Positions 1 through 8,665 are shown, counted from the stretch's first letter. The stretch is DNA of 64,000 nucleotides from Bacillota bacterium (GCA_012837715.1 DUQR01000045.1:62001-126000); one strand, 5' to 3'. The notes: generated by a model not told the origin, from the letters alone. Numbers and translations: made by a program.

Positions 1-185
1 CCGTCCACCTGGTAACCACGTTTTACATTAGTCACCGCAAGGCTAATCTGCCAAGGATTGATAAACTCCAATAAACGATTGCCTTCCCAATTCAGGCTCG
101 GAAGGGTTATCTGCCCCTGAACTTCGATCCTTGCCCCGGGCAAATCCTTGATCGCAGTAAGGTCAACTTGGAAGATTGGTTCCAT
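1..185 (-). CDS. N-terminal part of YceD/DUF177-like protein (runs off the window)
   Basis: The reading frame starts at ATG 185-183 and stays open to the window edge, giving about 61 residues that begin MEPIFQVDLTAIKDL. An AGAGGTGA ribosome binding site sits about 7 nt before the ATG. The pattern of a short amphipathic start, a beta-rich stretch and an N-P-W-Q-I-S-L segment followed by G-Y-Q-V-D-G fits the start of DUF177 (YceD) proteins, which act in 23S rRNA accumulation and often precede rpmF. The diagnostic CxxC would lie outside the window, so the family call is an inference. It points the same way as the tonB operon but is separated from it by a terminator. Confidence 0.5.
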   Translation of the reverse strand, partial: MEPIFQVDLTAIKDLPGARIEVQGQITLPSLNWEGNRLLEFINPWQISLAVTNVKRGYQVD

Positions 186-250
186 CCACAACTCACCTCT
201 GTATTATAAACGAGCAAAAAAAGGTTGTCAATTTAAAGAAGCAAGCTTTA

Positions 251-275
251 AAAAGCCAGTTCCCTCTGGTTTTTT
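251..275 (-). terminator. Intrinsic terminator of the exbB-tonB-SLH operon
   Basis: Read on the minus strand, AAAACCAG and CTGGCTTTT arms flank a short GGGA loop and a T-run follows. It lies at the 3' end of the SLH gene and separates that operon from the YceD-like gene. Confidence 0.6.
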
Positions 276-931
276 TATTGGGCGGGCAGGAAAACCCCGG
301 CTACCCCAATTAAGGCTACAAAAAGCAGTAAAAACCGGTTAGTCTTTTTTTCTTGCGCCAATTCTGCCTGTAAACTCTCGATCTTATCCTTCTGTTTCTC
401 TTGGTTTTTCTCGAGGTTATAGAGTTGGACTTCCAAGCGATTTTTCTCTTGCAATAACTCGGCAACCTGACTCCGAAGACCAACAATCTCCGACCGTAAG
501 CCCTTTGCCTCTGCGGAGAGCAATTGCAGGCTGGAAGTATTTTTGGTCTGGTCTTCCGCCAAGATTAACTTTCCTTGCTCGATTTGGACCAGACGCGCTT
601 CTAACTCTTTGTTTTTAAGTGTAAGGAGAACCAACTCATTCTGAAATTCGTTGGAGAGTTTACGGAGTAGAGCCACATCCTCTTGTCCGCCGCGGATGCC
701 ACCTTCTCCTAAACTCGTTAATAATTTCGCCACGACCAGCGCGAGAGTATAACGGTCGACCGGATTGTTCCCCTGAAAAGTACCGTCTTCGTAGAGTTCA
801 AGGTAACCGTTGTCCACCAGTTTCTTTACGGCCTGGTAAGCCCAATCCGGCACATCGGAATAGGGACGGCTTTGGCCGAGCGCCGGTAGGGCGGTGAGAA
901 GGAAGCATAAACCGAGAACAATGGTTTTCAT
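275..931 (-). CDS. SLH-domain, coiled-coil, C-terminally membrane-anchored small envelope protein
   Basis: Secreted protein of 218 aa. Residues 1-20 form a signal peptide (MKTIVLGLCFLLTALPALG). One S-layer-homology repeat follows at about 22-70 (Y-S-D-V-P-D-W-A-Y at its start), then a long Leu/Glu/Lys-rich coiled coil at about 75-190, and a hydrophobic C-terminal segment (FLLLFVALIGVAGVFLPAQ) next to the stop. SLH domains of diderm Firmicutes bind peptidoglycan-linked polymers, so the protein could tether the cell wall to a membrane. The ATG at 931 is preferred over an upstream GTG at 973 because it gives a clean signal peptide and because AAGGTGG lies 14 nt upstream inside the end of the preceding gene, only 7 nt away, suggesting translational coupling. 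Last gene of the exbB operon. It is shorter than OmpM porins and shows no barrel. Confidence 0.8.
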   Translation of the reverse strand: MKTIVLGLCFLLTALPALGQSRPYSDVPDWAYQAVKKLVDNGYLELYEDGTFQGNNPVDRYTLALVVAKLLTSLGEGGIRGGQEDVALLRKLSNEFQNELVLLTLKNKELEARLVQIEQGKLILAEDQTKNTSSLQLLSAEAKGLRSEIVGLRSQVAELLQEKNRLEVQLYNLEKNQEKQKDKIESLQAELAQEKKTNRFLLLFVALIGVAGVFLPAQ

Positions 932-938
932 CCCCCAT

Positions 939-3077
939 TTACTGGTCCACCTTAATTGTTTCAATCCGCACACCCCCTTGTTGATTGATGGTGATCTTTA
1001 AGCCTTCCACTTCGTACGTGGGGATCTTCGCTACTGTACTGTCCAGTTTAAACTTGGCCGGTTTCAGCACTGCTACTCCCGGACTTTTCCCCAATTGGAT
1101 GTAGACCGTTGCCAGCGACGAACTGACCATTGGCGCTTGCTGTCGCGCGCCGCCGATTCCGGTCACTACGCCGGTGAGACTGTCAATCGTCCCTGGCTGC
1201 CAGGGAGTCAGCGCCTGGTTCTCAATGAAAAACAACCCCCTTGATACCCTAATTATCTCCATTAAGTCCGGATTATACAGAAAATCGAATTCCGCCCCCG
1301 TTAACATCGGCAGATTTTCCACACGGACTTCGACCGGGAGGATTTCTCCCGCCTTCGCTGGTTTTAAGGGAACTAAACGAACCTTAGGGATAAGAATGGG
1401 TAAACGTACCCCGGCGATATACATCACCGGTTTAGTGGAGTTAGATTCAAATTGAACGCCAAGATAAGAACGTTTTCCGATTCCTTCTGGTGTCAGATAC
1501 CATGTTATCTTGTATTCTTCTCCCGGTTTTAAATTCCCGATATAACGCCGGAGGATCTCTTTTGGCGCCGGTTGCATTCCTTCTCCCAGCTGTAGACTGC
1601 CGATCACCCCGTAGGCTTCCGACTCACCGGTGTTTTTAATTACAGCGCTCACCGGGTATGGATCCGGATCCAGCCGTTCGTCGACCACCCGTGGCGCCGG
1701 AGGCGGAGTTACGCTTAGGGTTAAAGCGGCTGGTTTGATCACTCGAATACTGCGCTCCACTTTATTTTCGGGGATATTAATGGCGGAAGCCACCACCGAA
1801 AAAGGTTCGAGGGTGCCAAAAACCGTTCCGGTTGGTCTCACTTCCCAGTGTAACTGGGTAACTTCTCCTGGATCCAGTTTCCCAATGTAGATCTCCCGCG
1901 GTTTACTTTCGGCAATGCGCAAAGCCGGAGGTAGATTCAAACGGGCCCGTACACTCATGGCTGGAGCAAGGCCGGTGTTTTGAATATAAGCCACCACCGA
2001 GAAGGGATCTTCATGATCGGAGTAGACAACCTCCGCCGGAGAACTCACTCCCAACTGGAGTTGGCCCGGAACAACGGTCACCCCGCCCAAGCCATAGTAA
2101 AGCACATAAGTTAAACTACCGGCCGCCGGGACGGTAACCGGTTGCCAAAGATAAACCGCCGCGCTATCCAATTCAAATTCACCGGCGCGGGTAAAATCCC
2201 GATCCGGAACCAGAGGCGGCTCCCAGTGGACATCGGCCACATTCCCCCAATTAGTAAAATAAAGGAGGTCGGGGGGGGTCGCTTCACGGCCCTTCAGGGT
2301 TCCTTGGGCAATCACCTTCGGGTCGGTGAGGGTATCAAAGGCCTGCCAAAATTCGGGCAACCGCTCCTTATCAAAGACCGCATCGGTTTGGACGGCGGTT
2401 TCCCCGATCCGGAAGGGCGCGCCATCATTCTCCCCCAACATCGTATCAATCACGACCCGAAGTCCTAGTTCATGGGCTTGTTGATCCCGATTGACAATCG
2501 AGTACTTGATCTTGGTCGTATCAGGATAACCGGTTGTTGTACTTTCGACGATGGAAATTTCCTGCGTAACTTCGACCGAACCATACCGGCATGTCATTGT
2601 AATACTCTCTGTTTCACTGTTCCAAACGGGACCCTGGACAACCGTTCCGAACTCACCAGTGCCACCCGAACGTTTTCGAGTTTTACCCCCAAATATGTAA
2701 TCTTTCCCGTCCAACCGGACGGTGGTAAAAGAAGTCCAGGGCATCTCGTAACCATAAATCAATGGTTTTTCTTCGTCACCAGTACGCAGCGGATCACCAC
2801 CGGTGACCTTAATTCCAAAACGGCCGGCAGCATCGGTCGAATTATTAACCGCCACTGCAATATATTCATTCTCCAGAATGAGGCGTTCCGGGTCCCGGGA
2901 GAGAGAAGCGGATCGTGCCGGTTCTGTATTGGTAAGGGATGGTCCGCCGGTCGTCCCTTGGGCACCGCCCGTCGTAAAAACCGCCGGTTCCTGAGCAGAC
3001 AGATTAACCGTCATCGTCAAAAAGCACAAACCGAGTAATAGGAGCCCAAGGCATTTATACCAAATCTTACTGTTCAA
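939..3077 (-). CDS. Large secreted protein with repeated Ig-like domains and a C-terminal cohesin-like domain
   Basis: A 712-aa exported protein with an N-terminal signal peptide (hydrophobic LGLLLLGLCFLTMTVN, then SAQ). Residues about 60-330 form a beta-rich region of unknown family. Two similar Ig/CARDB-like repeats follow at about 340-450 and 455-565, each with a 'fxVxAxIxNTGxxxA' pattern and an 'YIGxLxPGE' turn. The C-terminal 140 residues resemble a cohesin/CBM-type beta-sandwich (V-R-V-E-N-L-P, then A-E-F-D-F-L-Y-N-P-D-L). It starts with TTG at 3077, 7 nt after GGAGGAG, and overlaps the tonB stop by 11 nt, so translation is probably coupled to tonB. It has no sorting signal or C-terminal Phe. 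The operon suggests a surface or periplasmic partner of the TonB system; the ligand is unknown. Confidence 0.75.
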   Translation of the reverse strand: MNSKIWYKCLGLLLLGLCFLTMTVNLSAQEPAVFTTGGAQGTTGGPSLTNTEPARSASLSRDPERLILENEYIAVAVNNSTDAAGRFGIKVTGGDPLRTGDEEKPLIYGYEMPWTSFTTVRLDGKDYIFGGKTRKRSGGTGEFGTVVQGPVWNSETESITMTCRYGSVEVTQEISIVESTTTGYPDTTKIKYSIVNRDQQAHELGLRVVIDTMLGENDGAPFRIGETAVQTDAVFDKERLPEFWQAFDTLTDPKVIAQGTLKGREATPPDLLYFTNWGNVADVHWEPPLVPDRDFTRAGEFELDSAAVYLWQPVTVPAAGSLTYVLYYGLGGVTVVPGQLQLGVSSPAEVVYSDHEDPFSVVAYIQNTGLAPAMSVRARLNLPPALRIAESKPREIYIGKLDPGEVTQLHWEVRPTGTVFGTLEPFSVVASAINIPENKVERSIRVIKPAALTLSVTPPPAPRVVDERLDPDPYPVSAVIKNTGESEAYGVIGSLQLGEGMQPAPKEILRRYIGNLKPGEEYKITWYLTPEGIGKRSYLGVQFESNSTKPVMYIAGVRLPILIPKVRLVPLKPAKAGEILPVEVRVENLPMLTGAEFDFLYNPDLMEIIRVSRGLFFIENQALTPWQPGTIDSLTGVVTGIGGARQQAPMVSSSLATVYIQLGKSPGVAVLKPAKFKLDSTVAKIPTYEVEGLKITINQQGGVRIETIKVDQ

Positions 3078-3954
3078 TCAATTCTCCTCCTTCCTCCGTT
3101 GAAAGGTAGGCTGCTTCCCCAAGAAACTCAATCGTCACTTCGTTATTCGCGTAGCCTATTTCCACCTGGAGTTTGTAAGGTTGAGCCGCCGGTTTAAATC
3201 TCCATTCACCTTTAGTGATGATTTGCTGACAATGCTCATCCAGGACCCGATGGCCGGAAGGAACAAGGATCAGTGGTTCCTTCAAGTAGGTCCCCTCCGG
3301 GGTCAGATAGAATTCTACTAAGACCCGCCCTTCAACACCAAGATGCTGAGCGCCTTTTGGATAAGAAGGTGAGCGGGGGAAAAAGCCTACCATGCCGCCA
3401 GCTTGGCCTAAAGGGGGTAATGCTGGCACGGTCGGCTCCTCGCTTTCCGCCTCTCCATCGCCTTCACCTGCCAACTCAGCTTCAAGCTCAACGGCTTCTT
3501 CAGAAGCGACCGGTTCGTCGTTGGTGTTTGCACCGGACTCCGTCGCCGTTTCTTCGCCGCTTGTCATCACTTCTAGTTCGGGCGCCACCTCACCCGGTTC
3601 CGGCTGAGTTTCCCGTGGGGCGGGCTTTTCCTGGTGCACCTCTTCAATGGTGGTAAGCGGTTTTTCCACAGGAGGAGGAGCCGGTTCTTCTTGCGCCGGA
3701 GGAGCTTCAGGGGACGGTGCCGGTGGTTTCGGCCTCGCCGGTGCCCGGTCCGCTACCCTCTGTTGAGTCGTCGCTTCCCTCCGGACCGTTTCGAGCTCGA
3801 CCAGACGCGGTTGGATTATGGTGTAGCCTAATTCATCACCACTAGCTCCCCAGTACCCACTACCTTGAATAAGTAAGAACAGGGCATGTAACCCCACAGC
3901 CAGAAGAAATGACCCGGCTCTTCGTGTAAATTCTCCGGAGCGGAGTTTATCCAT
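3067..3954 (-). CDS. tonB: TonB-family energy transducer
   Basis: Inner-membrane anchored periplasmic protein of 295 aa. One transmembrane helix lies at about residues 13-32. A Pro/Glu/Ala-rich spacer (about 60-180) could span the periplasm. The C-terminal TonB domain (about 200-270) shows G-V-E-G-R-V-L-V-E-F followed by the W-R-F-K-P-A turn. The family transmits proton-motive force from ExbB/ExbD to outer-membrane receptors. ATG 3954 is chosen, 7 nt after GGAGG; GTG 3957 directly before it is the alternative. exbD ends 35 nt upstream and the secreted Ig/cohesin-like gene overlaps the 3' end. No TonB-dependent receptor gene is present in the window, so the partner is unknown. Confidence 0.88.
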   Translation of the reverse strand: MDKLRSGEFTRRAGSFLLAVGLHALFLLIQGSGYWGASGDELGYTIIQPRLVELETVRREATTQQRVADRAPARPKPPAPSPEAPPAQEEPAPPPVEKPLTTIEEVHQEKPAPRETQPEPGEVAPELEVMTSGEETATESGANTNDEPVASEEAVELEAELAGEGDGEAESEEPTVPALPPLGQAGGMVGFFPRSPSYPKGAQHLGVEGRVLVEFYLTPEGTYLKEPLILVPSGHRVLDEHCQQIITKGEWRFKPAAQPYKLQVEIGYANNEVTIEFLGEAAYLSTEEGGELIEQ

Positions 3955-3989
3955 CACTAAACCTCCTAGTAAGCACCGTGGACAGCTCC

Positions 3990-4394
3990 TTATTTTTTCT
4001 TTTCCACCCCTAAAGCTGGTTGGTCAATTCCGGCATCGGTGATAGCATCCATCACCGCAATTAATCTTCCATAAGAAACTTGCGTATCGGCATTAATAAT
4101 GACCAGTAGGTTTGGGTTGGCCTGCGCCAAAGGGGTTAGCGCCTGAGTCAGTCTGGTTAAGGAAATCTCCTTATCATCATAGAACACCTTTTCTTGCCGG
4201 TTGATCGTAACCATAACCCGCTCTTGTTCCAAAACCGCTGCTTGGTTGGAACTGGGTAACTCCACGGGAATCCCCGAGACAGAAGTGCGGAAGGTGGTAA
4301 AAAGCATAAAAAAGAGCACAAGGTAAAACATTATATCAATCATCGGGACAATATCAATACGGGGCGTTGGCCGTTGCCGGCGAAACATCATCAT
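3990..4394 (-). CDS. exbD: ExbD/TolR-family biopolymer transport protein
   Basis: 134 aa with one N-terminal transmembrane helix preceded by I-D-I-V-P-M-I-D-I-M. The Asp of the PxID motif is the conserved proton-relay residue of ExbD/TolR. A periplasmic domain of about 85 residues follows. Three ATG codons in a row (4394, 4391, 4388) follow GAGG; 4394 is taken because its ATG overlaps the exbB TGA by one base. Works with ExbB as the inner-membrane motor for TonB. Overlap with exbB and a 35-nt gap to tonB show a single operon. Confidence 0.92.
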   Translation of the reverse strand: MMMFRRQRPTPRIDIVPMIDIMFYLVLFFMLFTTFRTSVSGIPVELPSSNQAAVLEQERVMVTINRQEKVFYDDKEISLTRLTQALTPLAQANPNLLVIINADTQVSYGRLIAVMDAITDAGIDQPALGVEKKK

Positions 4395-5005
4395 CACTCA
4401 CCTCGGTTCCCGTAGTTGTCCATAAATTCCTTACTGAGCTGGTTCATGACCTGGATCTTTTGATCGATTCTCGTATTCAGCCAATGCATTAAAAACAAGG
4501 AAGGAATCGCGATGATCAAACCAAAAGCAGTGGTCAACAATGCTTCGGCAATCCCACCGCTCAATTGGGCCGGTGAGGCCACCCCCTGTAAAGCCGCTAA
4601 AACATTAAGACTGCTGATAATCCCGGTTACCGTCCCCAAAAGTCCTAAGAGCGGTGAAGCAGTAATAATCACATTGAGCAGCCCTAAACCCCGTTCCATT
4701 TTTCTGATTTCCATTTGCCCCGCTTCCCTCAGCGTCACCTCGATTTGGGAACGGTCTTTACCAAAATGCAATAAAGCGGCTTGAAACATCCGCGCCACTG
4801 GTTGGTTCTGCTTTTGTAAATATTGAATCGCTTCCAGAGGAGCATTTTTTTCCATCAAACGAAAAACGATTCTTCTGGTTTCATCCAGGTCTCCCCGTTG
4901 ACTCAGAAAATACCAAATTCGTTCGATGGTTATGGCCACCACCAGAATGGAACAGAATAATAAAGGATACATTACCGGGCCACCACTCAAAAATAACTGC
5001 CACAT
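4394..5005 (-). CDS. exbB: ExbB/TolQ/MotA-family proton channel protein
   Basis: 203 aa with three hydrophobic helices (about residues 8-30, 95-125 and 145-170) and the family's conserved G-L-L-G-T-V-T-G-I stretch. Forms the pentameric inner-membrane channel that couples proton flow to ExbD and TonB. ATG 5005 follows GAGGAGGAG by 6 nt. First gene of the exbB-exbD-tonB-Ig/cohesin-SLH operon. ExbB and TolQ are hard to separate by sequence; tonB downstream favours ExbB. Confidence 0.92.
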   Translation of the reverse strand: MWQLFLSGGPVMYPLLFCSILVVAITIERIWYFLSQRGDLDETRRIVFRLMEKNAPLEAIQYLQKQNQPVARMFQAALLHFGKDRSQIEVTLREAGQMEIRKMERGLGLLNVIITASPLLGLLGTVTGIISSLNVLAALQGVASPAQLSGGIAEALLTTAFGLIIAIPSLFLMHWLNTRIDQKIQVMNQLSKEFMDNYGNRGE

Positions 5006-5297
5006 TATCTTCTCCTCCTCAGCACGGGATTGTTTATCTTCGCCCCAATAGTTGGGCTTAGTAGGGAATCATGTCAAGAAATACGATAATTAACAGGCTA
5101 CTTACCTTTACTGTTTCGCTGATGATCCATAAATTCCTCCCGTGATTAAAATGAGTTAATATTTCCCATTAGGGCTGCTCTTTTCCAGAAATTATAAATC
5201 CGCAAAGAACGCTATTCGGCCTAACGGACTTAAACTGGTTGTTTAGATCGACGCAAGTCCGTACCCACCAGTAAGTTTAATTTAACTCCACAAGCAG
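5006..5297 (-). promoter_or_regulatory. Intergenic region before exbB with a weak candidate promoter
   Basis: 292 bp without a convincing gene. On the minus strand a perfect TTGACA at 5077-5072 is followed after 17-18 bp by a poor -10 (AACTAT, about 5053-5048). This could drive exbB. Nothing else was recognised here, and no operator symmetry stands out. Confidence 0.3.
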
Positions 5298-6041
5298 CTA
5301 ATTTTTGATTAAAAATGTTTGCGGGCTCTGATCGATAGTAATGACCCGCGTCGTAGGGGCTTTGATTTGCTGGGCAAAGCTCTTCGTGATTTGAACATCG
5401 GTTCCGAAATGCATGGGGATAAAATGATTGGGTTGGAGCTGTTGAATAAGATAAGCGCCGCCCAAATGATAATAAGCGCCAAGACGGGGATCGACCGGAA
5501 AAAAGGCTAGATCGAGCGCTTCCCCTTCAAGTTTACTGATTTCATGCTTAAAGCTACGTTCGGCGGCCAAAAGCTCGGTTTCGGAATCATCCTCCCAGTA
5601 CCACCAGTTTAGATCGCCGGCATGAAAAAGGTGCCAACCCTCAATTTCAACTAAAAAAGAAACACCCTGATCGGTGGAGCCAAGAACTTTTAAGTATAAA
5701 GAATCAATCCCCCGCTCTGCGCCAGGGGCAACCAGATGGATCCGTTCCCCCTGCCAGCGAGGTTTTATATCATTGCTTAGGATATAGGTTAAATCCGGTT
5801 TTATTTTTCCCCATTCCAGGATCCCCGGGTTGTAATGGTCTGCATGGCGGTGGGAAGCAAAAATATACACTTGCTTATCGGTTTGCAAAAACTCCGGGAG
5901 CTCCCCGGCCTTGGCCGAGGTGGATGCTTTGCTCCCTGCCGCCTCCCGATAATAATCGAAAATCAACAAATGTCTTTCCGTCTCCACCAGAAATCCACTG
6001 TGAAAAAGGTAAACGATCTTCAACGGCTTCTTTTCCTCCAT
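5298..6041 (-). CDS. Metallo-beta-lactamase-fold hydrolase (UlaG/COG2220-like)
   Basis: 247 aa. The metal-binding signature S-H-R-H-A-D-H-Y lies at about residue 64, followed by H-A-G-D near 141 and P-M-H-F-G near 218; together these supply the His/Asp ligands of the fold. The family hydrolyses diverse substrates, often as cytosolic phosphodiesterases or lactonases, so no substrate can be named. ATG 6041 has GGGAGGTG 6 nt upstream. It appears to be a single-gene unit, with a copy of the palindromic repeat just upstream and exbB's upstream region downstream. Confidence 0.8.
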   Translation of the reverse strand: MEEKKPLKIVYLFHSGFLVETERHLLIFDYYREAAGSKASTSAKAGELPEFLQTDKQVYIFASHRHADHYNPGILEWGKIKPDLTYILSNDIKPRWQGERIHLVAPGAERGIDSLYLKVLGSTDQGVSFLVEIEGWHLFHAGDLNWWYWEDDSETELLAAERSFKHEISKLEGEALDLAFFPVDPRLGAYYHLGGAYLIQQLQPNHFIPMHFGTDVQITKSFAQQIKAPTTRVITIDQSPQTFLIKN

Positions 6042-6095
6042 CCAGCCACCTCCCTAACCCGGACTCTTCCTTTCGTCGGCGCCCTTCAACTAACC

Positions 6096-6175
6096 AAGTT
6101 TTTTCTGTTGTTACCCCTAAAAAGAATTCCAATATAATGAGTTTGAATTGTTGAAGTAAAACAACGCATAAAGCC
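6096..6175. repeat. Palindromic element, short form (copy F)
   Basis: 80-bp copy of the dispersed family. The left end AAGTTTTTTCTGTTGT and right end ACAACGCATAAAGCCT are imperfect inverted repeats. The inside keeps GAATTCCAATATAA and GAATTGTTGAAGTAAA, which match the corresponding parts of the longer copy at 13304-13425 read in reverse. It resembles the 80-bp copy at 40120-40199: same orientation, same length and the same missing central hairpin. It lies in the 467-bp gap 6042-6508, which otherwise holds only the hairpin at 6328-6370. Confidence 0.6.
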
Positions 6176-6327
6176 TCAACCGTGGGTACCAACCTAGGCT
6201 GCGATCAATATTGTGTGATCATCATGGATAAATTATACAATTTTTCTCTTTCACAAAGTTCAGTAAGAATAAATTCAAAACGGTAACTCTATTATAAATG
6301 AAGATGGCAAGATTGGAAAAGGAAAAT

Positions 6328-6370
6328 AGAAAGGAAGTCTTACTTTGAAAACAGAAAGACTCCCTTTCTT
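6328..6370 (-). terminator. Long hairpin, probable terminator of the beta-barrel operon
   Basis: Arms AGAAAGGAAGTCTT (6328-6341) and AAGACTCCCTTTCTT (6356-6370) pair almost completely around a 14-nt loop. On the minus strand a moderately T-rich tail (TATTTTCCTTTT) follows. It lies about 140 nt after the stop of the beta-barrel gene, so it could end the TetR-regulated operon. Confidence 0.45.
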
Positions 6371-6508
6371 AACTATTGACCTTGGCTTATGCTTCGCAAC
6401 CTTTTATTGATAAAACTCATAGACGACGAAGAGATGGCGCCCAAACTTGTTGTCGTAGTCTGAACCTTAAATGAAAGAATTAGGTGCTTCCTGACCCGAA
6501 ATAAACGC

Positions 6509-7867
6509 TTAGAAGCTATATTTGATTTTCAGGTAGAGCTCATCCTGATCACGGAAGCTACTGAATAGAGAGTCACCAGCTGCTTCCATCCAATTAACTC
6601 CCAAAGTGAATTCAGCACCATCCACTGGAGACCAGCGTACTTCCGGAGCAAGCACCACCGCATAGTTCTGGCTAATTGCCTTAAAATCCTGAACGGCAAA
6701 GAGACCGGCCAGCGGAACAATAGTTACCCGCCCGTTCAGAAGGGGTTTTTCCAAAGCAAAGAGGAGATAGTCCTCTAAAGCAAAAAAGGAAGAGCCCTCT
6801 ATTTTTTTGCCCGCCCTTTCGTGGGGGAAGCCGTGGAGAAATTGAAGGTTGAAGTAGGTTCCATCCGGGAAATTATAATCGGCGCCGACCAGGTATTTGG
6901 TGTAGGCGTCACTGAGGACCACCGTTTCGTCGATATATGGAGGTAATGGTGGCGGTAGTTCCAACTTTGTTCGGGTGCTCACCTTATCCGGGAAGAAGAC
7001 CGCCGCTTCCGCCCAGACCCCAACCCCGCCCGCTTCGCCGCTGAACTCAACTCCCAGCACCCGGCGGCGGGGGAAAATGAGTGAAGCTTCCTTCCACTTC
7101 CGGCTCGCCGGGTTCATGGGATCGACCAGTTCACCCTGGACCGTTTCAAGCACCGGCAGGTCGTACCGGCCGTCCAGATAGCTTAAGGAAAGGTCAAACC
7201 CGCCAAGACGCCCGGCCAGTTTCAAACCAAAGGCCGAATCCGATAAAGTAGTGGCCGGAAGGCTGACTTGGATCGCTTCTTCACTCAAGCCAGCCAATTC
7301 CGGCGGGAGGAATAGTTCCATCCAACCAGCCGGGAGGCGGGCTGGGGTGAAGACCGGAATAAAGACGGCAGTCACCGTCAAAGACCCCGGATACCAGATA
7401 AACTGGAGGGCGTCGGAGCCCAGGCGCCGGCCGAAATCTTTAAAATCCACGAGATCTTGGGGGTTAATGTTGTCGGTAGGACTGACCAGATCCCCAGCAC
7501 CCCAGGGGATTAATTGCCGACCGGCCCGGAAATCCATCCGGTTCAGAGGGAAATCATAAATTTCCACATAGGCCTCGCGCACCTCCAGTTCCCAAGGGAA
7601 GATTTGTTGGTACGCGCTGAGTCCGGAAGGACTAGCTACCACCGGTCGCCCCTGTAGATCAAGGCATAACTCACCGGTAAATCTGGCCGGTCCCAACCGG
7701 GCGGCGGGTTGGAGGGTAAGCCGCGAACCGGAAGAGAATTCCTGCTTCTCATTGAATTGAAAATGGTAATCACTGATGAAATTACCCTGCCATTCCATGG
7801 CAGATGCGCTAGTTGCCAGCGCCGCTAAAAGCAGGAGAAGCAATAGAGTAACCGTTAACCTTTTCAT
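6509..7867 (-). CDS. Predicted outer-membrane beta-barrel protein (DUF1302-like)
   Basis: 452 aa. An N-terminal signal peptide (Leu-rich core ending A-T-S-A-S-A) is followed by many alternating amphipathic strands with aromatic girdles, and the protein ends L-Y-L-K-I-K-Y-S-F. A terminal Phe on a final beta-strand is the classic recognition signature of the BAM machinery, so an outer-membrane location is well supported. DUF1302-type barrels are often co-encoded with MMPL transporters and LolA-like proteins, as here. ATG 7867 is chosen over TTG 7885 because GGGAG lies 8 nt upstream. Last gene of the TetR cassette, 14 nt after the LolA-like gene. Substrate unknown. Confidence 0.75.
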   Translation of the reverse strand: MKRLTVTLLLLLLLAALATSASAMEWQGNFISDYHFQFNEKQEFSSGSRLTLQPAARLGPARFTGELCLDLQGRPVVASPSGLSAYQQIFPWELEVREAYVEIYDFPLNRMDFRAGRQLIPWGAGDLVSPTDNINPQDLVDFKDFGRRLGSDALQFIWYPGSLTVTAVFIPVFTPARLPAGWMELFLPPELAGLSEEAIQVSLPATTLSDSAFGLKLAGRLGGFDLSLSYLDGRYDLPVLETVQGELVDPMNPASRKWKEASLIFPRRRVLGVEFSGEAGGVGVWAEAAVFFPDKVSTRTKLELPPPLPPYIDETVVLSDAYTKYLVGADYNFPDGTYFNLQFLHGFPHERAGKKIEGSSFFALEDYLLFALEKPLLNGRVTIVPLAGLFAVQDFKAISQNYAVVLAPEVRWSPVDGAEFTLGVNWMEAAGDSLFSSFRDQDELYLKIKYSF

Positions 7868-7881
7868 TCTCATCACTCCCT

Positions 7882-8631
7882 TCAACGGGCCAGGTAGCGT
7901 TCGGTAAATATCTCATCGGCGAGTCCACTGTCGAATTTCACTTCGGTAAAGAACATCTGAGACGAAGTGCCAGCTTGTAAATCCTTCATTTCGGCTTCCC
8001 GCGCCACCCAGTAACCATTAATTTGTTCCAGTTTATCCTGGACCATTACTTTGTGAGGTTTATTACCCTTATCAAAAAATTCAATCTTGACCGGGAAGAA
8101 AATATCGGCTTTAACCTCGACAACCAACCGCCCATAGTCGGTATTGGTCTTTGCTTTCGGGATTAACTCCAAGCAGTAGAGGCCGTCTTCTTCCCCCAGT
8201 AACTTCGCCTCCCAGTCCACGCTGTATTTGCGGGCTTCCATATCCTCATAGGTGAAGTCCGTCCCCGCAAATTTCTGATTACGGACATGGGAAGCAATCC
8301 GACGGGTTTGTCGATAGGCTGGCAGATAAAGATAGTTCAACCCCCCCGGCAGAGAAAGGAAGGCAATTCCTCTTTGCTCCGGTGGGGCCAGGAATTTGAC
8401 CATGCGGCGGTCATTTCCTTTCTGCATCATCACCATTTCCCGCTGGCTTATATTGCCTTTGGCATCCGTGATCACCAGCTTTACTCGCATCTCTTGATCC
8501 TGGGCGGCGCTGAGCGTCTGATCGACCCGTTCCATGATCTGCTCGGCGGTAAACCCAGTCGCAAAGACCGTTGGCAACAGCAAACCAGGAAGTAAAAGCA
8601 AGAAGATGAAGAAGAATAATGGTCTGTTCAT
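7882..8631 (-). CDS. Outer-membrane lipoprotein-sorting (LolA-like) protein
   Basis: 249 aa with a signal peptide (FFFIFLLLLPGLLLPTVFA). The mature part begins F-T-A-E-Q-I-M-E-R-V-D and contains repeated beta-strands of the LolA/LppX fold, e.g. R-R-M-V-K-F-L-A-P-P-E-Q-R-G near residue 75. Members with this pattern are the periplasmic partners of MMPL/RND lipid transporters. ATG 8631 lies 7 nt after AAGGAGAG; an upstream ATG at 8661 lacks a good site. It lies between the transporter and the beta-barrel gene and probably carries a lipidic cargo across the periplasm. True lipoprotein sorting is unproven. Confidence 0.8.
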   Translation of the reverse strand: MNRPLFFFIFLLLLPGLLLPTVFATGFTAEQIMERVDQTLSAAQDQEMRVKLVITDAKGNISQREMVMMQKGNDRRMVKFLAPPEQRGIAFLSLPGGLNYLYLPAYRQTRRIASHVRNQKFAGTDFTYEDMEARKYSVDWEAKLLGEEDGLYCLELIPKAKTNTDYGRLVVEVKADIFFPVKIEFFDKGNKPHKVMVQDKLEQINGYWVAREAEMKDLQAGTSSQMFFTEVKFDSGLADEIFTERYLAR

Positions 8632-8665
8632 TTTCTCTCTCCTTTCCTTTGTTTTCATCAAATTC

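Noticed and set aside
5875-6192. Frame of about 105 codons overlapping the start of the metallo-hydrolase gene
   Set aside because: Shares most of its length with the well-supported gene in another frame and otherwise consists of repeat copy F.
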